Shown here: piece by piece, positions 1 through 4,743 of the stretch
How positions within the stretch are numbered: the stretch's first letter is position 1
Layout of the letters: every line of letters starts with the position of its first letter
NCBI GenBank assembly: GCA_009786175.1
Contig: WQTQ01000074.1
Location: forward strand, 1-5,223
Direction: 5' to 3'
Source: Bacillota bacterium
GTDB taxonomy: Bacteria > Bacillota_A > Clostridia > Lachnospirales > WQUN01
Length of the DNA: 5,223 nucleotides
Notes under the pieces: model-generated
What the model saw: the letters and a program-made list of their open reading frames with translations, nothing else
Databases searched by the model: none
What the model was told of the DNA's origin: nothing
Program-made: the position numbers and the translations under genes

Positions 1-29
1 CTCTTAATGCCTTGCTTTTCTATGCACAT
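1..29 (-). CDS. possible start of a leftward gene, partial
   Basis: A leftward ATG at 29-27 opens a frame that is still open at the left edge, giving only about nine residues (MCIEKQGIK). They are too few to recognise. Support comes from context: an AGGTGA ribosome binding site on the minus strand (38-43) sits 8 bases before the ATG, and a near-consensus leftward promoter lies at 170-198. The leader would be about 130 bases. The alternative is that this edge is simply non-coding. The product is unknown. Confidence 0.27.
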
Positions 30-45
30 TTTTCGGCTCACCTGT

Positions 46-98
46 GGATAACTTCTTCTTTTTCTGCTCTTTCTTTGGAATTTGGAATCAAGTTATCC
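46..98 (-). promoter_or_regulatory. inverted repeat next to a leftward ribosome binding site
   Basis: GGATAACTT (46-54) and AAGTTATCC (90-98) are perfect 9-bp inverted copies separated by 35 bases. In the inferred leftward transcript the second arm would end two bases before the AGGTGA ribosome binding site (38-43). A hairpin there could influence ribosome access or protect the 5' end of the message. The long loop makes the structure only moderately stable. The left arm overlaps TGTGGATAA (43-51), a match to the DnaA box consensus read on the minus strand. The regulatory role is inferred. Confidence 0.3.
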
Positions 99-169
99 CT
101 AGTATGTATTCAGTGGCGTCGGCGCAAATAAATGCAAGCTTTCCACAAAATACCTGGTGTTTTTCTTTA

Positions 170-198
170 ATGATACATGTTGTGTCACATCATGTCAA
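170..198 (-). promoter_or_regulatory. leftward sigma-A promoter
   Basis: On the minus strand TTGACA (198-193) is followed after exactly 17 bases by TATCAT (175-170). This is a perfect -35 box and a -10 box with one mismatch. Transcription would start near 163 and run to the left toward the possible gene start at 29. This site also makes the region between it and the rightward gene at 387 a divergent promoter region. Confidence 0.5.
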
Positions 199-211
199 TG
201 AGTAGAACACA

Positions 212-217
212 TATAAT
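212..217 (+). promoter_or_regulatory. possible rightward -10 box
   Basis: TATAAT is a perfect -10 hexamer facing the gene at 387, and transcription would start near 224. No -35 box is recognisable at 16 to 18 bases upstream, and there is no TGn extension. The promoter is therefore either activator-dependent or a chance match in AT-rich DNA. Confidence 0.28.
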
Positions 218-256
218 CTATGACAATTTTTGGAATAATTCGTAGTGACGAAAATT

Positions 257-297
257 TACCCCCTGATATCACGTTACAAACATGATATCAGGGGGTA
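257..297. repeat. perfect 15-bp inverted repeat (hairpin or operator)
   Basis: The arms 257-271 and 283-297 are perfectly complementary (TACCCCCTGATATCA and its complement) around an 11-base loop. Each arm contains the self-palindrome TGATATCA. The G/C-rich base lies away from the loop, as in a terminator stem, but only scattered Ts follow on either strand, so a classic intrinsic terminator is not convincing. It lies between the weak -10 box and the ribosome binding site of the next gene, so it could be a leader hairpin, an attenuator or the binding site of a dimeric repressor. Confidence 0.6.
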
Positions 298-386
298 GTT
301 ATTTTAGAATATTCCTTAGACATGATAATTCCCTGTGTCCACTTGCATATAGTGACATATACGCCTTGCTGAGAGGAAACCCGTAC

Positions 387-812
387 ATGAAACACCTTGT
401 TTTATATACAACCAACCATAAAAACGAACTTATAAATTTTGCGGAAGCCACGGCAAGCCGCAACCTATGCGCCATAGATGAAATTTGCCCCGGGCCGCAG
501 GGTTGCAGTATTAAACTTAAGTGGCAAGCTGCTGTAAACAACCATTTTATTCAATCGTTGTTGCTTTTGCTGTATAACATTGCAATAAAAGAAAACCCCA
601 TTTACAGGCATTCTTCAAAACTACGCCATATGGCAGAAAATCTGCTAAATACGCCATTACATAAAGACGATTTAAAGCGGCTAAAAACTTTCCTGCGCAC
701 GGGTAAAGAGCTGCACATAGACGGATATGTCACCTTTCGTATGGAAGAGTTCCGCGAAAAACTTGACATGATGCTTTATTCTATCATAAAAAAAATACAC
801 TCCAATAAATGA
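387..812 (+). CDS. short YtxC-like protein (tentative)
   Basis: This protein has 141 residues from ATG 387. That start is chosen because AGAGG (372-376) sits 10 bases before it. The frame extends upstream to ATG 282 (176 residues), but that start has no ribosome binding site and falls in the arm of the inverted repeat. The C-terminal segment, residues 111-122 of the short form (IDGYVTFRMEEF), followed by an amphipathic helix, resembles the I-x-GF-x-x-FR(L/M) motif that I recall from the putative sporulation protein YtxC of Bacilli and Clostridia. Known YtxC proteins are about 280 residues and continue well past this motif, while this one stops about 20 residues after it. It may be a shortened relative. 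There is no signal peptide or obvious membrane span; a hydrophobic leucine-rich helix lies near residues 55-66. A 35-base gap separates it from the ATPase genes, so it may or may not be co-transcribed with them. That it is a gene is likely; the family is uncertain. Confidence 0.6.
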   Translation: MKHLVLYTTNHKNELINFAEATASRNLCAIDEICPGPQGCSIKLKWQAAVNNHFIQSLLLLLYNIAIKENPIYRHSSKLRHMAENLLNTPLHKDDLKRLKTFLRTGKELHIDGYVTFRMEEFREKLDMMLYSIIKKIHSNK

Positions 813-841
813 CAAAATAAACTCGCTATTACAGCTATAAT
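809..841 (+). promoter_or_regulatory. possible promoter of the V-ATPase operon
   Basis: TATAAT (836-841) lies just before the first ATPase gene. Its expected transcription start, 6-7 bases downstream, is the A of ATG 848. ATGACA (809-814) matches the -35 consensus at five of six positions but is 21 bases away, longer than the usual 17. Closer hexamers match poorly. The -10 box is therefore good and the -35 weak. Confidence 0.4.
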
Positions 842-847
842 ACATCC

Positions 848-1159
848 ATGATTATCCAAAAATTACTACTGCTTGAAAGCGAAGCCCAAGAAGCAATGCG
901 AGCCTTAGAAAAAGAGCAAGCTCTTTCAGCTAAAAAGGCAGAAGAAGATTTATCGCGGCGCATTGCAGAACTTGAATGGGAAAAAGATGCAACAATTCAA
1001 AAGTTAGAGCAAAGCACAGAGGATGAAACAGCGGAGATTATTGCAATAATAGAGGCAGAGTATAAGCAAAAAGGGAGCGAACTAATTACAGCTTTTGCCG
1101 CAAACCGCGATACATGGAAAGGCAAAATTGTCCAAGATGTGCTGTATGGAGATTTATAA
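848..1159 (+). CDS. V-type ATPase subunit G/H-like peripheral stalk protein
   Basis: This is a 103-residue soluble protein that is almost entirely charged alpha helix. Residues 5-85 are rich in E, K, A, L and Q with heptad-like hydrophobic spacing, and a short tail (W90 to L103, ending VLYGDL) follows. In V/A-type ATPases the small G/H subunit forms a coiled coil with subunit E to make the peripheral stalk that holds the catalytic head still against subunit I. Size, composition and position as first gene of the cluster support that role; sequence identity in this family is always low, so the assignment rests mainly on context. The start is the only ATG available, since an in-frame stop lies at 818-820. 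The 20 bases before it contain no purine-rich Shine-Dalgarno site. The next gene starts two bases after its stop. Confidence 0.72.
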   Translation: MIIQKLLLLESEAQEAMRALEKEQALSAKKAEEDLSRRIAELEWEKDATIQKLEQSTEDETAEIIAIIEAEYKQKGSELITAFAANRDTWKGKIVQDVLYGDL

Positions 1160-1161
1160 TT

Positions 1162-1740
1162 ATGAACGCCGCACTTACAGCAAAGATACTGGCCCGCCGG
1201 GCGAAGCTTGAATCATCAGGCTTTGCCCCGGGCAAAAACAGTGACCTTATTCGCTTTTTACTAAAAAGAAGCGAGCGCGAGTTTGCAACAAACTTTGCCA
1301 ACGGACAGAAATCAAAAAATCTGCAACACTATTTGGAATTGTGGCGTGGCATTAATAAGCTGGATACTACATGTAGTAAAGCAATGAAGCGGATTATAGG
1401 CACGGAAATAGACCTGCAAAATATTTTATGGGTTTACAGGTTGAAGCGGTTTTATGGGATATTTGGCGATAAAACATATGGGTTTCTGGTTCCTGTCAGG
1501 TACAGGCTGTCTGCCGGTACACTCGCCAAAATTGTCGCGTGTAAAGACATTGCAACTTTTCAAACAGAAGTATCCGCCAAAATTTACAACAACGTTTTTG
1601 AAAATTTTGCATACGGAAGTATTTCACCGGAACAACGTATTTCTAACGCACTAAAAATCTGTTACAAGGCAGAAAGCCGCCATTCCCATATGGCACTTTT
1701 GTGTTGGTACTTGTATGAGTCAGGGCAGGTGTACAAATGA
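1162..1740 (+). CDS. ntpC: V-type ATPase subunit C (V0D/AC39 family), short form
   Basis: This subunit sits as a socket on the membrane rotor ring and couples it to the central stalk of the V-type ATPase. The protein has 192 residues from ATG 1162, which is chosen because GGAG (1148-1151) lies 10 bases upstream and the codon follows the previous stop by two bases. A longer in-frame ATG at 1114 would overlap the upstream gene by 46 bases. The recognisable AC39 core is GTEIDLQNILWVYRLKRFYG, residues 80-99, matching the family pattern D-x-x-N-(I/L) followed by R-x-K. A second block, residues 109-150 (LVPVRYRLS and onward), resembles the C-terminal half of clostridial homologues. Family members are normally about 330-350 residues, so most of the N-terminal half and the usual C-terminal tail are missing here. 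No frame beyond the stop continues the family, so a simple frameshift is not the cause. The stop overlaps the start of subunit I by four bases (ATGA). Confidence 0.75.
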   Translation: MNAALTAKILARRAKLESSGFAPGKNSDLIRFLLKRSEREFATNFANGQKSKNLQHYLELWRGINKLDTTCSKAMKRIIGTEIDLQNILWVYRLKRFYGIFGDKTYGFLVPVRYRLSAGTLAKIVACKDIATFQTEVSAKIYNNVFENFAYGSISPEQRISNALKICYKAESRHSHMALLCWYLYESGQVYK

Positions 1741-3626
1741 TTGCTAAAATGAGATACATTAACATATCCGGGCATATAAACAGTATGAACCATGTTATTA
1801 ACAACTACCTTTCCCGCTACGATATTCAGCTGACACGCACCAATGCCCATGGCTTAATGGAACCATTTTCTTCTCTAAACCCCTACACCGCTACATTGCA
1901 AAAAGCGGAGTATCTGTCAGATATAGCCGGACAAGTTCCGTTCATCTACTTTCCTCTTTCCGAAGCAGGTGCGGTTAACATGGTGGAAGAGGCCCACCGC
2001 GCCTATGAAAAACGGGATGAAAACCTGCGCACACGGGAAGCCGGGCTTAGTACTGCAAAAGATTACATCCGCAAGCTGCAGGATTTTGCGTCCATTCAGT
2101 GGGACATAAGTGAACTTGAAAAATTTATGTTCACTCATTATCGCTTTGGTAAGCTTCCGGTTACGCATTTTTTGCAGTACGAAAAATTTCTTTCGGATGA
2201 TAACAAAATCATGTGCCACGTTGTAAAACGGGACAATGATTTTGTTTGGGTTGTGTATTTTACGCCATGTAAACATAAAGAAACCACAGATGCGGTTTTT
2301 GCTGCGTTAAAGTTTGAGCCAATAGACATCACCGATATTTGCAGTAAAGGCGGCATTGCAGGCACACCGGCCAAGTTGATCCAATACTGGCAAGGTGTAT
2401 GTACACACATGGAAGAAGAGATTTTGTTACTGACTCACACCACTTTAGCAGAAATAATAGGCACACCGCAGCGGTTGGCAATTGCCTGTGCCAAAGTAAA
2501 AAACCTTTACAGGGCATTCGATCTAAAAAAATTTGCCGACATAAGCCCGGGCGGACAAATTTTTTCTTTTTCCGGGTGGATGACCGCAGAAGATACAGCG
2601 ATACTGGAAACGGAAATAGATGGGGACAATTTGACAATACTCACCTTTCCACCGGAAGACGAACGCCTGCCAACGCCCCCCACCCTGCTGAAAAACCCGC
2701 CATTTTTTAAGCAATTCGAATTCCTTACCGGGCTTTATGGCCTCCCTTCACACGGCGAAATTGACCCTACGCCGGTTTTGGCGGTTACTTACACAATGCT
2801 ATTTGGTCTGATGTTTGGTGATGTGGGCCACGGGGCTGTTTTGGCAGTTATGGGCATGTGGGTACGACATAAATGGAAAAGCCCCCTTGGCGGCATTATG
2901 GCAGCCGCCGGTGTTTCCGCCGCGCTTTTTGGCTTTTTGTATGGCAGTATATTTGGGTTTGAAGACATGCTGACTGCTTTTTGGCGGCGTCCGGCGCAAG
3001 ATATTGGCGGTACCCTGGTGTTTGCAGCTATACTGGGCGTAGGGCTTATTACAATTTCCATGGTCTTAAATATGTACAATTCATTCAAACAACAGGACAT
3101 CGGCGGTTTGCTTTTTGGGGCAAATGGTGCGGCGGGCCTGGTTTTCTACGGGGCTCTTCTTTATATGGCTGCACGTATTTTCATTTTTGGGCTGCCGATA
3201 ACGGGAATGGTTGCGGCAACCGCCCTTTTCCCGCTGGTGTTTGTTGCATTTAAACTCCCATTGGAACGGTTAATGGACGGGCAAAGCATCATACCGCCGG
3301 GGGGAACCGGACAATTTCTCTTTAACACGATTATCCAATTATTCGAGACACTGCTAACCTACCTCACCAACACAATTTCATTTGTACGTGTAGGTGCGTT
3401 TGCCATAAGTCACGCGGGAATGATGCATGTAGTCTTGCAGCTTTCTCAAACGGCGGCAGGTACCCGTAATTGGATAATTTTGATTATGGGGAATGTTTTG
3501 GTTTTGGTAATTGAAGGGCTGTTAGTGGGCATTCAGGTTTTGCGGCTAAATTTTTATGAAATGTTCAGCCGCTTTTACACAGGCGGCGGGGAACGCTTTA
3601 CATCGCATAAGATAGGGGATCGTTAA
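1737..3626 (+). CDS. ntpI: V-type ATPase subunit I (a subunit of the membrane sector)
   Basis: This 629-residue membrane subunit is the stator half of the ion channel and the anchor of the peripheral stalks. Residues 1-340 form the soluble arm; the start MIAKMRYINISG is typical of clostridial members. The membrane domain begins near residue 346, with the signature FGLMFGDVGHG (356-366), then AALFGFLYGSIFGFED (395-410), GGTLVFAAILGVGLITISM (424-442), helices near 456-480 and 486-507, and FETLLTYLTNTISFVRVGAF (536-555). R551 is in the position of the arginine that interacts with the rotor carboxylate and is essential for ion transport. The end has GN-x(6)-EGLLVGIQVLRL (585-604) and FYEMFSRFYTGGGERF (606-621), the usual family ending. 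Length is normal. ATG 1737 overlaps the upstream stop by four bases, with AGG (1727-1729) upstream, so translation is probably coupled. The identification is firm. Confidence 0.97.
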   Translation: MIAKMRYINISGHINSMNHVINNYLSRYDIQLTRTNAHGLMEPFSSLNPYTATLQKAEYLSDIAGQVPFIYFPLSEAGAVNMVEEAHRAYEKRDENLRTREAGLSTAKDYIRKLQDFASIQWDISELEKFMFTHYRFGKLPVTHFLQYEKFLSDDNKIMCHVVKRDNDFVWVVYFTPCKHKETTDAVFAALKFEPIDITDICSKGGIAGTPAKLIQYWQGVCTHMEEEILLLTHTTLAEIIGTPQRLAIACAKVKNLYRAFDLKKFADISPGGQIFSFSGWMTAEDTAILETEIDGDNLTILTFPPEDERLPTPPTLLKNPPFFKQFEFLTGLYGLPSHGEIDPTPVLAVTYTMLFGLMFGDVGHGAVLAVMGMWVRHKWKSPLGGIMAAAGVSAALFGFLYGSIFGFEDMLTAFWRRPAQDIGGTLVFAAILGVGLITISMVLNMYNSFKQQDIGGLLFGANGAAGLVFYGALLYMAARIFIFGLPITGMVAATALFPLVFVAFKLPLERLMDGQSIIPPGGTGQFLFNTIIQLFETLLTYLTNTISFVRVGAFAISHAGMMHVVLQLSQTAAGTRNWIILIMGNVLVLVIEGLLVGIQVLRLNFYEMFSRFYTGGGERFTSHKIGDR

Positions 3627-4046
3627 ATGTTCATTTTAATTACAGGTTCTTTGCTGTTGCCGGTATATATTGCTCCGCTGGTTTTTTATCATGTAACCGG
3701 GAAAAAGCGCGGAAAGACAGCACTTATAATTAACCTAACTGCTTTTACTGCCGTATTTGTACTGGCAACGTTATTTTTGTTTACAGGCAATGCGTTCGCA
3801 AATACGACAACACCGCCCCAACAATCCGACACTGCAGTAGCGGCGGCGTTTATTGGGGCGGCATTGGTAACGGGCCTTGGGGCAATTGGTACAGGCATTG
3901 CCGTAAGTTCTACCGCTGCGGCGGCAATAGGTGCCATTAGCGAAAACGAAAATAATTTTGGCAAAGCCATGATTTTTGTAGCCATGGCAGAAGGAATCGC
4001 AATTTACGGCTTGCTAATTTCCTTCATGATTTTGGGGCGTGTGTAA
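3627..4046 (+). CDS. ntpK: V-type ATPase subunit K (rotor-ring proteolipid)
   Basis: This 139-residue membrane protein forms the ion-carrying rotor ring. Helix A spans about residues 69-103 (glycine- and alanine-rich), a short polar loop SENENNFG follows (105-112), and helix B spans 113-137 with the ion-binding carboxylate E122 in FVAMAEGIAIYGLL. An extra N-terminal part holds one hydrophobic helix (2-21), a basic loop (KKRGK, 26-30) and a second hydrophobic helix (31-53) ending in AFA (56-58), which looks like a signal peptidase site. Only the C-terminal hairpin carries a carboxylate, so the unit resembles an F-type c subunit with one site per hairpin, unlike the 16-kDa Enterococcus type with four helices and one site. 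No glutamine is evident on helix A, so Na+ versus H+ use cannot be decided. AGGGG (3614-3618) lies 8 bases before the ATG, which directly abuts the subunit I stop. The last 33 bases overlap the convergent regulator gene. Confidence 0.93.
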   Translation: MFILITGSLLLPVYIAPLVFYHVTGKKRGKTALIINLTAFTAVFVLATLFLFTGNAFANTTTPPQQSDTAVAAAFIGAALVTGLGAIGTGIAVSSTAAAAIGAISENENNFGKAMIFVAMAEGIAIYGLLISFMILGRV

Positions 4047-4361
4047 TGAAATTGTGTGGGACAGCTCTGCCAGCAATTTTGGTGTCAAATGAATAGAAAA
4101 GGATTTTAGTTCGTAAAATTTCATGCTTTTACCCAAGTCAGAAATTTCGTAGCTGCCCGTAACAAGCGCGGCGTCTTCAAGTTTTTTTAAGTGCATGTAC
4201 AAAAGCGGTCTGCTCATGTTTACTATTTTGGCCAGTTCGCTAACGTACCTGCGGCCTTCTGTTAAAATGCCAATAATTTTAATGCGCATGGGGTGAGAAA
4301 GGGCATCAAAAAGTTTTGTGTACTCTTCATAGCTTGAAGGCGTTAAGCCATTTGGGTTCAC
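4014..4361 (-). CDS. ArsR-like winged-helix transcriptional regulator
   Basis: This is a 115-residue DNA-binding protein. Residues 16-34 (KLFDALSHPMRIKIIGILT) are the typical ArsR-superfamily opening helix, followed by the helix-turn-helix YVSELAKIVNMSRPLLYMHLKKLEDAALV (39-67) and a wing (68-85). The protein contains no cysteine at all, so the CxC metal-sensing motif of classical ArsR/SmtB repressors is absent; it more likely responds to another ligand, a protein partner or redox-independent cues. The start is GTG at 4361, supported by GGGAGG on the minus strand (4371-4376) 9 bases upstream and by its position one base after the stop of the upstream membrane-protein gene. The stop lies inside the convergent subunit K gene. 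Its targets are unknown; autoregulation of the promoter at 4641-4669 and control of the neighbouring ATPase genes are reasonable guesses. Confidence 0.88.
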   Translation of the reverse strand: MNPNGLTPSSYEEYTKLFDALSHPMRIKIIGILTEGRRYVSELAKIVNMSRPLLYMHLKKLEDAALVTGSYEISDLGKSMKFYELKSFSIHLTPKLLAELSHTISLHTPQNHEGN

Positions 4362-4362
4362 C

Positions 4363-4581
4363 TTACTGAACCTCCCGCAGCATCTTGTTTATGGCCGCCA
4401 GGTTTTCTTTAATTTCCGCAAGTTCGGCCTTTAACTCGTTGGCCAGTTCTTCGGAAATTGGACCCCTAGAGCGGTGCTTGGCCTGTTGGGTGTCTGCCCA
4501 AGCCATAACCGATACACAAACAATAATAATTGCCGCGATTAACACAGCGGCCACAATTAGCAGCGTTACAAGTAAACTCAT
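4363..4581 (-). CDS. small single-span membrane protein with coiled coil
   Basis: This protein has 72 residues. Residues 3-28 form one strongly hydrophobic membrane span ending in MAWAD, a basic stretch follows (K35 to R39), and residues 44-72 form an amphipathic coiled coil with L50, L54, I57, L61, I64, L68 and V71 in 4-3 heptad spacing. The positive-inside rule predicts a cytosolic coil. The layout (N-terminal span, charged linker, C-terminal coil) resembles phage-shock protein B, but I see no sequence motif that proves kinship. AAGGAG on the minus strand (4590-4595) lies 8 bases before the ATG, a strong ribosome binding site. It is the first gene of a leftward pair with the regulator, whose start lies one base after its stop, so the two proteins are made together and may act together, for example by tethering. 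The function is unknown. Confidence 0.8.
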   Translation of the reverse strand: MSLLVTLLIVAAVLIAAIIIVCVSVMAWADTQQAKHRSRGPISEELANELKAELAEIKENLAAINKMLREVQ

Positions 4582-4589
4582 TCAAATCT

Positions 4590-4595
4590 CTCCTT
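4590..4595 (-). promoter_or_regulatory. strong ribosome binding site
   Basis: AAGGAG on the minus strand, 8 bases before the ATG at 4581, fixes the start of the small membrane protein. Confidence 0.8.
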
Positions 4596-4606
4596 ATATT
4601 TTATCG

Positions 4607-4661
4607 CGAATGCATATACGCATCCAATTCATGTGTAATAATTATATTTCATGTGCATTCG
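4607..4661. promoter_or_regulatory. repeats around the leftward promoter, candidate operators
   Basis: TTCATGTG occurs twice (4628-4635 and 4648-4655), 20 bases apart, about two turns of the helix, flanking the -10 box of the leftward promoter. CGAATGCA (4607-4614) and TGCATTCG (4654-4661) are a perfect inverted pair enclosing the same box. ATGCATATACGCAT (4610-4623) is a palindrome at 12 of 14 positions just downstream of the transcription start. Winged-helix dimers of the ArsR group bind such dyads, so binding by the regulator encoded at 4361-4014 is plausible but not shown. Confidence 0.4.
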
Positions 4662-4681
4662 TTTGTCAATGTTAAAAAAAA
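4641..4681 (-). promoter_or_regulatory. consensus sigma-A promoter for the regulator pair
   Basis: On the minus strand TTGACA (4669-4664) and TATAAT (4646-4641) are both perfect and are separated by exactly 17 bases. A run of eight T on the minus strand (4681-4674) just upstream of the -35 box resembles an UP element. Transcription would start near 4634 and give a leader of about 50 bases to the membrane-protein gene. Such a strong core promoter suggests that control is by repression. Confidence 0.85.
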
Positions 4682-4687
4682 TTTCCT

Positions 4688-4731
4688 CACAGAGGCACAG
4701 AGAACACAGAGAACACAGAGAACACAGAGAA
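4688..4731. repeat. 9-bp tandem repeat array
   Basis: CACAGAGAA is repeated four times without change (4696-4731), preceded by a variant CACAGAGG (4688-4695). Together with the preceding TTCCT it resembles, from memory, a simple repeat seen dispersed in many unrelated bacterial genomes and often mistranslated as HRE or RTQ repeats. It lies between the leftward promoter and the subunit E gene. Because the unit is 9 bp, copy-number changes would not alter a reading frame but would change the leader length. Confidence 0.9.
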
Positions 4732-4734
4732 AGG
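4728..4734 (+). promoter_or_regulatory. ribosome binding site at the end of the repeat array
   Basis: AGAAAGG begins in the last repeat copy and ends 9 bases before TTG 4744. It is the only purine-rich site near the start of the subunit E frame and decides the start choice there. Confidence 0.5.
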
Positions 4735-4743
4735 ACACCTGCT

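Noticed and set aside
3..131. Rightward frame open from the left edge to a TAA at 129-131, possible end of an upstream gene
   Set aside because: The 42 residues show no recognisable family and the stretch overlaps the leftward leader, its inverted repeat and ribosome binding site. A frame this short is expected by chance.
257..297. Intrinsic terminator
   Set aside because: The stem is strong, but neither strand has a clear run of T directly after it. The possibility is kept only as an alternative.
1700..1800. Frameshift as the cause of the short AC39 subunit
   Set aside because: The sequence after the stop is the genuine N-terminus of subunit I in an overlapping start, and no frame carries the missing AC39 tail.
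1917..3100. Several frames of 60-120 residues on the minus strand and in other plus frames
   Set aside because: All lie within subunit I, which has family motifs along its whole length; the frames have no ribosome binding sites or known motifs.
4688..4731. CRISPR-like array
   Set aside because: The 9-bp units are contiguous, with no spacers and no cas genes.
4582..4743. Rightward promoter for subunit E
   Set aside because: AT-rich -10-like hexamers such as TATATT (4643-4648) exist, but none has an acceptable -35 box at 16-18 bases.
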